From Chara braunii (lineage: Eukaryota; Streptophyta; Charophyceae; Charales; Characeae): DNA of 43,548 nucleotides. The DNA lies in the NCBI GenBank assembly GCA_003427395.1, contig BFEA01000015.1:5939027-5982574 (forward strand), written 5' to 3'. How positions within the stretch are numbered: the first letter of the stretch is position 1; every line of letters begins with the position of its first letter. The position numbers and the translations under genes were made by a program. A model generated the notes under the pieces. That model was not told the DNA's origin. It ran no database searches and was given only the letters and a program-made list of their open reading frames with translations. Positions 11,050 through 20,943 of this stretch are shown piece after piece.

Positions 11050-11215
11050 GCTTTGTATAAATCTTGGTAGCCTCCTGTTCCTACTGGAAGCGCTGCCGAA
11101 ATTTTTANAAATCTGAAAGGGTTAGTCATTTTTGGGTCTTAGAAATTATGAAAAGGCACTTTTCCTANGGGAAGCGCTGCCTAAATTTCGTGAAATTTAG
11201 GGAGTTAGAATATTT
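11050..11215 (+). repeat. Two GGAAGCGCTGCC units (copy A)
   Basis: GGAAGCGCTGCC occurs at 11086-11097 and 11170-11181. Each is preceded by a C/T-rich TTCCTA stretch and followed by an A/T block and a GTTAG. The equivalent place in the diverged relative has three units about 121 bp apart. The core AGCGCT is palindromic. Function unknown. Confidence 0.7.
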
Positions 11216-12367
11216 TTCAGTTAGAAGTTACTTAGCAGATCCTAACTGATTAGAGGAGGTGTTCAACTAATTGGTANTAGTAGAGGAGCTAGAGTACGAC
11301 TAAGGGGAATAATCTCCCCTTGACACAGACGTAAGTACTACTCTTCGTTGGCCTGTACTATGATGCAGGTTGCTGTGCTATCACTTGAGAGCCTGATTTG
11401 ATCAGGTCATTCCTTCAGAGAGATTATTTCTCTGTTACCACTGATAACAGGTCGGTTGCCGAATCGTCGGTCTACGACTCAACCCCAATTCACCCTCAAT
11501 ACTCAGCCTAAAGAGGCTTTAGCCATGGTGATTTTATCTGTTTTGTTAAGGTTTCACCCAGACTTTTATTGAATGGCCATTTAACAGAAGTACTGAGTAC
11601 TTACTTATGGTTGGTTGGCTGGAGGTTGGGGCTTGCATGACTAAAGCACAGGGTATGAGTGGGGAGGTTGGTTGGAGTTGACCCCGTGTTGCGTGGGGAT
11701 CTTTGCTTGATTCTGTGATGTGATTGCAGGTATGTATGGAAGAGTATCATCTGAGTTATGTTGAGTGATCGTGTCTTGGATTGAGATGGGCAAACCACAT
11801 AACTGTCGTGAGAGTGAACTACCCCACAACTTGGTGTTTGAGTAAGAGGGTTTTATTCCCGTTTTGCTGAAGTGGTAACCTATGTAAGTGTACGTTCGGG
11901 TAACCTCTACAGGGCTAGTCCCGACAAGGCCTCGTCTAATGAGATTAGGGGTACATATGTTATCCTTGTTTGAATTTATTTTGGTGGGACGATAAAGATC
12001 CGGGCGGAAGGGTTAGCGTGTCACTGGTGATGCGCCAAACAACTCACCACCGCTCTAAATTCCTTCCTGACCTAGGGGCCGTCTTACCCCGCACCCTTTG
12101 GGGCAACCCTCGAAGTTATCAAGGGCCGCAAGGCTACGAGTACACCAGAGTACCCCATCAGCGCGAATGCTTGCAAATAACCAAATGGCTGGTTGTCATG
12201 AGGAGGCCATGCGCTCGCTCGACTCTTATACGGAAACCCAGCGCGCGACGCCTATCTGGTTCTGTTGCGTAAAAGTATGGGTTGGATACTGAAGGGACTA
12301 GGAGTTGTGGTGTTGTGGCGTTGTTTGTGGCGGCCGTTCTGTGTGTGTTTCTATATGTTATGAGTGG

Positions 12368-12450
12368 GTAAGTATGAGTATCGTGGTGTAGCGCGTGGTG
12401 AGAGTAGTGCGTCCTGGTCGACCGGCGTCGAATCGTGTCTTTGATTTCAG
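12368..12450 (+). other. Intron-like GT-AG segment near the end of copy A
   Basis: A consensus donor GGGTAAGTATG begins at 12368. A pyrimidine-rich acceptor TCTTTGATTTCAG ends at 12450, giving an 83 bp candidate intron on the gag strand. The same segment is at 29916-29998. If the repeat is an LTR, this would be a leader intron transcribed just before the interior. Splicing is not shown. Confidence 0.35.
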
Positions 12451-12801
12451 GCCCTCAGTATGACGACTCGCGCACGGGTTCGATTTCGGGCGTTCGACCG
12501 CGCGTACCCCCTATGCTACAGCGAGCGAGAAACGCCCTCGGCTGGGCCACCTCTGCAATTGCATATGAAAAGCTTTCGTATGTGGTTAAGTAGCTCGGCA
12601 GGGATACACCCTCCTAAGGGATGGTGACAGCTCCCGCAGGTGGAGGTAGCGGTGCCTCGCATGACTCTGTCCTGTCGTAGGGGCTCGCGAGAGGTACGGC
12701 TGGCGCACTCGGCCTGAGCGGCAAACGCTCTCCGCGACAAGTCCTGCATAATCCTGCGTGACGTGGCCGGGAGGGTTTCCGTGCGGGACCGATGCGCTCG
12801 A

Positions 12802-13140
12802 CAGGTGTCGCTGTTGCAAGGGATCTCGGATGCCTACCGGGGTCTTTAAGAGAACGAACCCAAGTTAAGTGCAGGCTGATGACCTAGGCAAAACGACAAA
12901 GGTTATAGGATGGATTGGCTTATATAAGAGGGATGTATATGAAGTCATAATAAGACTAAGTGGTGTATAGTGCGACTAAAGGTTGTATCTCGGGCGTAAA
13001 TGACTATGGTAGAGCGGTCAGCTAAACTTAGGGGTAGAATGGTCAAGAAGGACGTAGGGCAGACCCTTTAAACTTGACGAACTACTTACCGATCTATCCC
13101 TTGTTTTTCCTGTCAGGTTGGTTAGCAAAAAGAGGTGAAG
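12802..13140 (+). other. Leader between the long repeat and gag
   Basis: 339 bp without an open frame. It starts GGTGTCGCTG, so no standard primer-binding site (TGG plus a tRNA 3' end complement) is evident right after the repeat. TATATAAGAG occurs near 12921. TTGTTTTTCCTGTCAG ending at 13116 resembles a splice acceptor 25 bp before the gag ATG. Confidence 0.5.
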
Positions 13141-14463
13141 ATGCCGGACGCTGATGAAATCGAGCATGGCCCGGCCGCTACGCCAGAGGATTTCGTCATG
13201 GCACTCGAGAAAAGGGAGTTGGCACGACTTCAAGTGCCGGAAGTTAACATATTCCATTTTAATGGGGACAAAGTATCCGAGTGGTTGGAGCTGCTGGAGC
13301 AGGTTACGGCCGAGGTGCCTGAGGCAGATAAATTCAAGTTCCTACCCAGGTACGTCTGCCGGGAAACTCGGCCCGAGGTAATGAAGGTGGCTGCTGGAGC
13401 AGAAGGAGACTGGGCTAAGTTCAAGGCAGAAATGCAGGGGCGGTTCTAGTTAGGGGATGGCTTGTTAACGAAGACAGATTTGGAGATGTTACAGCGGGAC
13501 GAGTTTTCCACGGTGGGAGCTTTCGCAACGACATTTGAGAAGATGGCCAAGAAAGTCCCCGAATTGGTGGAAGAAGAACAATGTGCCACTTTCCTGGGGC
13601 ACTTCAAGAATTGGGAGGCCTCGTCGCTAACCAAGAAGGCTGCGCTGGGAAAGAAGCTCACTTGGGTCGCCATAAAGGAGGGTGTAATAGAAGGAGAGCT
13701 GGACCAAGTAGACATCTTCCAAATGCGACAGGCTAGGAAGAAAAGAAAGGCCTTGGACGCCACGACGAGCGGCGGGCGAGACTTTAAGAAACTGATAGAA
13801 GATGCAGTGGCTCAGCTCGATGCAGAGAAAGAGGCAAAAAGGAAAACTATGGCGGCACCACAGACCCAAGAGAAGGCAAAGAAAGCAGTGGTGCAGGAGG
13901 AAGAAGAAGAGGAAGAGGAAGAGGAGCCTGAGCCACAGAAGTTGACCGAGGCTCAGAGAAAAGCAAGGAACTTGGCTCAAGGGGGGCAAGGCTCAGGAAA
14001 GGGGCAGGTCCCACAAGCTGTAGCCATGCCACCTCCTGAGTCGCCCAGTCAGGCTGCACCAGCTCACTATGGGCCATGGCCAGGTTGTGGACCTTCGAGT
14101 CATTGGCATGGGCACTGTTCATACGCCCCGTGGCGAATGAGCGGACCGCATGGGTCGTGCGCCGGACCATCAGTGAGCGCGGCTTCCTGTGGCTGCTCGG
14201 GACCCCAAGCGCAACAAGTGAGCCACCCGAACCCACCGCCAAACAAACCCCAGCAGTCAGCCCCACAAGGTTCGCAAGGCAATCAAGGGGGTGGGAGTGG
14301 ACAAAACCAAGGGTGGGGCCGAGGACGGAGGAATGGTGGCCGTGGAGGAAATGGTAGAGGAAATGGTGGTGGTAACACTTCAGGTGGCGGAAACGAGGGT
14401 TTGGGGTATTCGGGAGTCAAAGCGGTCAAGAGGGTGGAAGAGGTGCTGGCAGAGGGAGAGTAG
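13141..14463 (+). pseudogene. gag: Ty3/gypsy-type Gag, capsid part, interrupted
   Basis: The start is the ATG at 13141, MPDADEIEHG; a GTG lies two codons earlier. The first 100 residues contain the pattern VNIFHFNGDKVSEWLELLEQ, typical of the capsid fold of plant Ty3/gypsy Gag. An in-frame TAG at 13447-13449 interrupts it, and the same frame resumes at once (TKTDLEMLQRDEFSTVGAF) with no missing sequence. Then follow a charged region, an E-rich run (about 13896-13930), a Pro/Gln-rich segment and a Gly/Asn-rich tail (about 14280-14410). The frame closes with TAG at 14461. The matching Gly-rich frame that leads into the zinc knuckle is a different frame, so a frameshift lies near 14400-14460. 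Gag would form the particle that packages element RNA in the cytoplasm. This copy is probably inactive unless the stop is read through. Confidence 0.85.
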
Positions 14464-15017
14464 ACTGGAGAAATGCCATTTGCTGGCATTGTGGGCAGAA
14501 AGACCACACTATTAAGTTCTGCCACGTCAGGAGGAATGACGAGGACAAAGGTTTAATTAGCACCAACTATGATGGAGACATGTACGACAAGTGGGGGTAC
14601 CACCTTGACCCGAAGATTCCAGGCGGGACGAGGAAGGAGGCCCTATGACGAGTCGAGGCAGGTGAACCACCCGCCCCTCCAGCCATGTTTCGGATGTGGC
14701 AGGAGAAAGAGGTCCACATCGACACCAGGGTGGAAGAGGTAGGACAGAACGAGGAGGTAGAGCAAGGAAGGAAAGCTGACACCATCAAGGAGGAGCCAAT
14801 CATAGTAGAGTCGAATGATGAGATTGAAGAAGATTACTGGAACGGGACGTTGCATGCTGAGATAGGGGAAGACTATTGGAGAACGGCCCGACAAACAATG
14901 GAGAGAATGGAGGACCTGATAGACAAAGTCGGGAGATACCAACAAAACTGGCTGATATGTGCGAAGAAGTCGAGGAGTGGCAAGGTAAGGAGCCATCGGT
15001 ATACCTCTAGGACCTAG
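14460..15017 (+). pseudogene. Gag nucleocapsid zinc knuckle and Gag-Pol linker
   Basis: In frame 3 a CCHC knuckle spans 14481-14522, CWHCGQKDHTIKFC, with spacing C-X2-C-X4-H-X4-C, the RNA-binding motif of nucleocapsid. It is followed by a short conserved-looking domain ending at TGA 14646-14648. The same frame then continues with a Pro-rich and acidic linker (from 14685, MFRMWQEKEVHIDTR). At about 14940 the plausible reading moves to frame 2, which has a TAG at 15008-15010 before the protease region. So this stretch carries one frameshift and two stops. It joins Gag to the protease and is not a separate gene. Confidence 0.75.
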
Positions 15018-15950
15018 GTCCGGGACCGCAAGGAGAATCCGGGAATCTACCAAACGTTACGACCTCAGGAGCAACGCCTCGATCAGGCACGACTTTCAGA
15101 CCACCTTCCAGGACGGGGAGGGTACCGTACGCCGTCAGAACGAGGGTTAAAGGGCCAGTGATTCCCGAAGAACCAGCCAAGGATGTTCCTGAACCCAGTA
15201 GAGAGAAAGAGGTAGTGGACGTTCCAGAAGGAGAGGATGACGAAGATGATAGGTTGAGGAAGGAAGAGGATGAGAGGGCCGAGCAAAGGGCCAAGAAGAG
15301 GGGTGTCAGGCCTGATACAGACAAGGCACAAGAAGTAAAGAAGAAGAAGTACGTTGTCCGAGTGGAAGAAGGCTTCGATGTGGAAAAGATAATGGACATA
15401 ATCCTAGAGGGTCATAATCACCTTATGAACCTGAAGGACGTACTAGCCTCAACGCCTAGACTTAGGGATGAGTTAAGAGCAAGAGTATCCAGGAAGATGG
15501 TAGCCAGCATACGATTGGGGATTATAATCCCTAAGGAGGCGGAGGGGGCTGAAACGGGTACTAAGATGGATTGGAAGTCTGTCGTCTGTGGCTGCCTTGA
15601 TGTTGTGGTAAAAGGGAAGACATGCACCGCAATGGTGTACAGTGGAGCGGAAATGAACCTCATAAAGGAGGAACATGCCGTACGACTGGGAATGGAGATA
15701 GACCGCTCTGACAACGGGGTTTTGATGGGGGCCAATAGCCGATCGATATTCATTGGGACCGCGTCATCAGTAATATTGGAAATTGGAAAGGTGAAAGTAA
15801 GGAGCTGCTTCTTTGTGATGCCTAACTTGGACCACCCTATTCTACTTGGGAGATCGTTCCTAAGTCGGACAGAGACGGTCATCCTCAACAAACATGACGG
15901 GACTATGTTCCTCGTCCTGTGTGACCCCGTGTGTGGGAATTACGAGGTCA
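15011..15950 (+). pseudogene. Retropepsin-like aspartic protease with mutated catalytic Asp
   Basis: Frame 2 is open from 15011, with an ATG-like start offered at 15158. It begins with a charged linker (EEDERAEQRAKKRG). A protease domain follows: CLDVVVKGKTCTAMV, then YSGAEMNLIKEE, then later HPILLGRSFL, the hydrophobic I/L-L-G-R block of retroviral-type proteases. The active-site triplet normally reads D-S/T-G. Here the codon at 15638-15640 is TAC (Tyr), so the enzyme should be inactive. In intact relatives this protease releases Gag and Pol products. The frame remains open to 16123, but after about 15950 the sequence belongs to integrase in another frame. Reverse transcriptase and RNase H, which should follow, are absent. 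Confidence 0.8.
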
Positions 15951-16212
15951 TCACCTGCAAGAACGCAGGACCCAAGAGCGTAAGGAACTGGCCCAACCCC
16001 GGTTCATGTTGTACGACTCGTCCCTGGAAAAGCAGTGGTCGCGGAAGTTGGAGAAGAGGTGATTGGGGCCTTACAGGGTCACCAAATGTGGTGAACATGG
16101 TGCCTACCAAATCGAAGAGCTGAATGGGACGGCATGGAAGGACTGGGTGTCAGGCTCGAGGCTAAAGAAGTTTGTGGCTCGAGACGAGGTGAGCAGGGAT
16201 CCCACCACTTAA
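15945..16212 (+). pseudogene. Integrase C-terminal tail (pol remnant)
   Basis: Frame 1 reads RTQERKELAQPRFMLYDSSL, then a Lys/Arg-rich segment, a TGA at 16060-16062, and then GPYRV-TKCGEHGAYQIEEL and WKDWVSGSRLKKF, closing with TAA at 16210. GPYRV followed by a YQI/L-x-L block and a W-x-x-W-V-x-x-x-x-L-K pattern is typical of the C-terminal domain of Ty3/gypsy integrases. The zinc-binding and DDE core parts are missing. The tail is joined directly to the end of the protease, so some 2.5 kb of pol has been deleted. That size is inferred from usual pol length. Confidence 0.75.
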
Positions 16213-16312
16213 AGTCATCTAGCGGCTACTTCGGGTGCTGCTCTGAGTAGAATAGCGTGATAGGTTGTGGTTAGACTTGCATGTGTATATGACTATGTAT
16301 GCGTATGTGTGT

Positions 16313-16424
16313 GTAAGTAGGTAGTTGAGATAGGTGTGGGAGGGTTATGTCCATCTCCTGTTGTGTTTTGTCTGACATCACTTACCCTCTCTGTGCTTCT
16401 GTTCGCCTCTTCCCTGTTGTGCAG
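16313..16424 (+). other. Intron-like segment before the second reading frame
   Basis: GTGTAAGTAG (donor-like, from 16313) and a strong pyrimidine tract with TTCCCTGTTGTGCAG ending at 16424 delimit 112 bp between the integrase stop and the downstream frame. It could allow a spliced mRNA for the second protein. Low certainty, because GT and TG repeats around the donor create such sites by chance. Confidence 0.3.
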
Positions 16425-16517
16425 GCTTGATACCGCTTGGGGCAGCCATGCCAAGAGGGAGGGGAGGGGCAGGGCCAGTGGAAACCCCTTTGGGGGAAAA
16501 CCCGACAGAGGACGCAG

Positions 16518-18725
16518 ATGAGGACCTGGAGAGAGGACATGCCTCCAGTCTTCCAGGGAGGGAATATTGAGCTGTTCGTGATGGAGTTCGAGCGGCATGC
16601 GAGAGAGTTTGGATGGGACAGCACCAGGATGTTGAGAGAGGTGCGAGGCACAGGCGAGTGGGCGGACCCTATTGCTAAACTGGTCAGAGAGTNGCTGAGN
16701 TGGCAAGACTTTGGACGGAGGNTGGAGGGTTTGCATNCNTCACCACTGGGAAGGGATGGACNACCCATTCGATTCGACTCCACTAATCTGGGGGAGTTCT
16801 TATGGGCTTATGATCGATATGCGGATGAGCTCTGTATCCCAGGAGAGCAGAGAGTGGGGAGGTTCCTGTTGTTTGTAAGACACGATATCAGACCCTTCGT
16901 ACGATCCATGGTGGCATCTGCCATGAACTGGGGGCACTGCAAGAAGCTGCTATGGAACTATTATACTCCAGCTCGTCAGGCAAGTGAGAGGAGAGGTGTG
17001 GAAAAAAGGAGAAGGGAACCTGAGACAGAGGCGAGGGGAACCTTTGAGCAGGGCTCATCACCAGGGGCTCAGAGGGAGGAAAGGAGGAAGGAACACAAGT
17101 CTCACCGACATGAGAGAGCAGAGGGGTCCGATGGTTCAGATGCACCTCCACAACCTGCTCAGAGGGAGATGGATGGCCCCATGCCTGACGCAGAGTCAAA
17201 CATCCCTCACAAGCCGCATACGCAAGAGCCGAGGGAGGAACCGTCTGTTGATGAAAAGGAGCCGGACAGAGAAGAGAGGGCAGCAAGGGAGCTGGAGATC
17301 AGGACTCAACTCCGAAAGAAGAACCTGGCAAAACTGCATGAGAGGATGCAGTAAGGAAAGGCGCTTGAGGAGGTGGAGGACAGAAAAGGAAAGGGTACCT
17401 GCACTCAGGAGGAAGACCCTCCTCTGTTCTCAGAGGTCTGGATGGGCTTCGATAAGCTGATGGACGCCACACGAAGATCAGGTGGACAACATCAGGAGAT
17501 GGGGGTTAAGTTGGTCTCTACAGACCTGCTCAACCTAAGGAGCGTGATGAGAGAAGGCTTCGCTGCCGCAAGGACCTCAGATCAGAAGATTGGTGACAGG
17601 CTGACAAAGGCGGCACAAAAGGCTTATGGCCAGAGGGTGGACTGGGAGAGAGAGGCTGAGGGCCTGAAGAGGGAGCTGGGAAGACAGGGCAAAGAGTTGG
17701 CAGCAGTAAAGGCGGACATGGAGAGAATCTCAACAGTGAATAAGGCCGTCAGACAAGTCAACCAGACCCTTAACAAGGTCACTGACGCGCTGAGGGCCTA
17801 TTTGTGTACACAACTGACCTTCTTCCAGGTTAAGGAGACTGAGTGGGAGAAAAGGATTCGAGACCTTGAAGCCAAGTATGCCCAACAAGCTTCCACAAGG
17901 GTGGTGGATTGGACAGAGGTCCAGAAGTTCGAAATCAGGGAACAACCTGCAGAGGAGGTCTTCAAGAAGGAAAAGGAAGTGGAGAAGGCAGACCAGCAGG
18001 AGGGTGTGGAGATCCCTCTGATCGACAAAGAGATGTTGGAGCAGCCAGGAGTGCTTGTGGAAAAGGGTGCAGAGGTCGGAGAGTTTGAGTGGAGGTTACC
18101 TGCTCACCTGACACTGGGACACGAGCCGGCAGTACCACAGGAGGGACCACCAGTTGAGGCAATGAGAGCTGAGGAGGTTCCACCTACTATTCGAAAAGAG
18201 ACTGTGGGGCAACAGGAGGGTCAGGAAAGTGTGGGCCAGACCATGGTTGGGACTGAGCGGAGAGTGGACCTGAGGGACTGTCAGGAGTCAACCATGCTTC
18301 AGGAGGTGCCAATTGTTACTGATTTGCGGGATGTACTGGGATCTTGGGCCACTGGGTCTGGGCCAGAGGGGCGTGTTGGGGAGTTGGGGATGCCAGCAGA
18401 TGACAAAGCAGCCTGCCCCGCTTCCTCAGGGGTCCCACAACAGGAGGTTACGAGCAAGATCTCAACAACCCCGTCATCTGTACCCTCGCTGGAAGGAGAC
18501 AAGATGTCCCAGAAGAAGCTTGGCAAGTGTTTTTATTGCAAGAGGGGCAAACATCGATTAGACGACTGCCCCAAGAGCCTCAAGGACGAGGCAAATGGAG
18601 TGTGCACCAGAGAGTCATCGGGGGTATGGAGAGATAGAAATGGATTCCTAGTTCCTAAGACTCGTGATGGGGTGAGGGCGCAGTTGTATAGGCAGCTGCA
18701 GGAGGTCATGAGTGATCAGGAGTAG
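16518..18725 (+). CDS. Second Gag-like protein with coiled coil and CCHC knuckle (one internal stop)
   Basis: Frame 3 is open from 16437, and its first ATG is at 16518 (MRTWREDMPPVFQGG). Another ATG at 16448 (MPRGRGGAGP) lies in frame 2 and may be the original start before an indel. The N-terminal 170 residues (FVMEFERHAREFGWD, GEFLWAYDRYADEL, HDIRPFVRSMVASA) resemble a helical capsid-like domain. A charged, disordered stretch follows. A single TAA at 17352-17354 interrupts the frame, which resumes in phase. The second half has heptad-rich segments (about 17640-17880), acidic Gln/Pro repeats and a CCHC knuckle at 18528-18569, CFYCKRGKHRLDDC. The frame ends TAG at 18723. The combination suggests an RNA-binding, particle-associated protein placed after pol, where some plant retroelements carry an extra frame. 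I know no named homologue. Several N characters lie at 16693-16762. Confidence 0.7.
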
Positions 18726-20625
18726 GATTTTCCAATAAGGTCCGGAAAGGCCTAAGTCTAGTATATGCGAGACGTCTCTGACTCACCGACTGACGGTTAC
18801 TTGTATATAGAGGGATACATGGAGGATTGGATCAGACCCATGTACATCAGTAGGCTGAGCCAGTAGTGAGGTGTTACATCGCATTATAGACTTGAGAACC
18901 TTTTTCTGTACATAAGATAACGTTGAGTCTGACTATATTTCTTTCCTTCTGCTAATGTGATGTAGAGTGTTGATACCCTTGTAAAATAACGCTCATGAGT
19001 GTGGAGCGGTCGTCGAGTTCCGACACTTCGACGCTTGACTACCTTGATTCTTTATGGGATACCTGAACTCCTTGTATAATATTTTAAGTTCTATAATAAG
19101 GATAGGAGCCTTTGCATAGTGCGGGGGCCCATGTCTTGGGTGTACACGCGAGTCTCAGACCTTGTCTTTATGTTATGTGTGTCGTATCACTCTCACTCTC
19201 AGTTTGTGGACTTGCCCATTTGGATGATGGTGTGATGAGATGAATGTTGTGAAGTGAACTGATCGGCACCTTCTTCCACTGTACTTATGCCTCCCTGCCC
19301 CATGACAAGTGAAGCCGGGAGTATAATGAAAGGAAGTGTTATCAGATTATGGAGACAATGATGGCATGATGTATTTTGCCCAGATAATAATGAATGGATA
19401 GGTCACAACTAAAAGTTGTGTGTTTTTGTGTATGATTGGAAAAGAGAGAGGGAAGTCCAATGACCGATTGGACTTTCTTAAAAGGATCAAATTTTGGGAG
19501 AACACTAAAAAGAGATGCTATAAGTAATGATTAGTTGTGTGCATGTAAAAGTCTGACGAGGAAAGACCAGGTATTTTGTGAGAATCATGGATGGAAACCT
19601 CTGGCAGTTATGTTGGAACTTTGGAAAGTTTTGTGAGTATCCCTAAAAGACGTGTGACCTTACCTGCTTTTGATCAGAGCAAGGGAGGCACGACCCTGTG
19701 GAATTATTGAGGATTTTGGATGAAACATTGAGAAGGGCACTATGCCTCCACGTTGTCCCGTGGGCAGCGGTATGTGATCCTTTGAGTATTATTGTGAGAG
19801 AAAGCGCCAAACCACGATGGGTTAGTTCAAGGGGCCTATTGTGAGCCCAAGCTAAGGGGCTATACTTAGCATCGCTGGAACTGTAGAACCTAACTCCCAG
19901 CGAGGGCCACTGACCGACACAACCTGGCAGCGGGACCATGACTTACCAAAGGTTAAGTCTTGAAGGGTCGGCCACTCGGAGTGGCTTAGCTAGAGGAAAA
20001 GGTCATTGGGGTCGATTAGGTCAAGAGTCAGGTCCCTTTTTGGGTGCCAAGATAGAAAAGTTGCTTATCGTTGCGTAACCAACGAGGGCACCATCGCTAC
20101 ATAACAACGCAGTGGGCCGTGGATTCAGCATGATTGACCGGTCCATGGTGGGCCAAGATGGAGACCTGAAGCCGCCTGCTGGGGGTTCGTTGTGGTTTGA
20201 GATAGTAGTCACTACCATGTGGGCGGCTGAAGGCGCCCTGTGTTTTTGAGAGGTCTCGGTTAGGGCCCGCGTCCTAAGTTATGACACCGTTCGCGGGACG
20301 ATGACAAAATAGGACACCCAACGGTGAACTGCCAGAGGTCTACGACGAAGGGAGAGGACTATCAACCTACTACCTGGGAGCGGGTAGTACGCTGTAGTAC
20401 GGAACAAAGTATCCCCTAGCTCCGAGGCTAGGACATGGGAGACCCAGGTTGAAACCCTGGCAGTGGAACGTCATGACAGGAGCAGGTTGATGAGACAACC
20501 TCAAACGGAGTCGAGCCGGTGAACCGAATTGGTCGTTTCCTTGTCAGCAAGATGTGTTTGTGGTCGTGCTTATAGAGCTGATTGTCCGACGCGACGGGGA
20601 CGTCGCTTACTAAGGTCCGGAAAAC
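18726..20625 (+). other. Non-coding interior between second frame and copy B
   Basis: 1.9 kb with only short open frames in conflicting phases. No clear polypurine tract precedes the start of copy B; the last bases are AAGGTCCGGAAAAC. The region includes a tRNA-like arm at 20444-20460 and otherwise nothing I recognise. Confidence 0.6.
20444..20460 (+). other. tRNA-like T-arm
   Basis: CCAGG-TTGAAAC-CCTGG forms a perfect 5 bp stem with a 7-nt loop, matching a tRNA T-arm and B box (GGTTCGAANCC) with one loop change. Upstream, TAGCTCCGAGGCTAGG could be a decayed D-arm/A box. No full cloverleaf was found. It may be a tRNA-derived SINE remnant or chance. Confidence 0.35.
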
Positions 20626-20936
20626 TGTCGGCCCGAATACCCTTACAAGGGTATTTGGGCACATTTTCGCAGCGCTCAGGAAGGACGGGCCTGACGATAT
20701 CTGAGGGCGCGCCCCATTTATATTGATTAGAGAGTGTGTGGGCGTGCACTTCGTGGGCACGCGTTAGCCTGACCGAGCCAGGGTCGGGGAAGGCCATGCG
20801 ACGCCGGTAGAACAAGTGTAGAGTTTCTGAGGCGGCCGCAGCCTCGCACATACGAGCGAAGTTACAAGCGGCGTCGCGTTGACCAGGTAGGAGTGTGACT
20901 AAAGAGGAGTGTGGTCCGACTTGCGGGGGACCGACG

Positions 20937-20943
20937 TATAAAG
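20937..20943 (+). promoter_or_regulatory. TATA box in long repeat copy B
   Basis: TATAAAG at the same relative place as 3577-3583. If this is a 3' LTR, it could drive transcription into the downstream flank. Confidence 0.45.

Larger units (their letters stand above)
5251..12754 (+). other. Core of copy A almost identical to 22799-30302
   Basis: At a constant offset of 17548 bases the two copies match nearly base for base for about 7.5 kb, including most N characters. Exceptions I saw are G/T at 8634 versus 26182 and a few N characters present in one copy only (for example 8373, 22869, 26447, 28284). Sequence before 5251 differs by a few percent, and the last 47 bp also differ. The interval has no recognisable coding sequence. 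It contains CTGCTG-rich sequence, a pyrimidine tract (about 7720-7752) and the structured repeats listed separately. Confidence 0.9.
3275..12801 (+). repeat. Giant direct repeat, copy A (putative 5' LTR, ~9.5 kb)
   Basis: This block starts TGTCGGGCC and ends GCGCTCGACA. It recurs in the same orientation at 20626-30351, and both copies have TG...CA ends with the short inverted repeat TGTCG/CGACA. It lies directly upstream of a gag-pr-int interior. A TATAAA is placed about 300 bp inside, as expected for a U3 promoter. The interpretation as an LTR is inferred. Its length would be exceptional, since ordinary LTRs are 0.1-5 kb. The base just outside the 3' end begins GGTGTCG, not a canonical TGG primer-binding site. 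The 4 bp outside the two extremes of the whole element are ACGG and GCGG, only a 3/4 match for a target-site duplication. An alternative is two separate insertions or a segmental duplication of a long non-coding element. Confidence 0.7.

Noticed and set aside
20260-20300. TCCTAAGTTA near 20270 as another member of the hairpin array
   Set aside because: The flanking bases do not form the inner or outer stem, and it is isolated.
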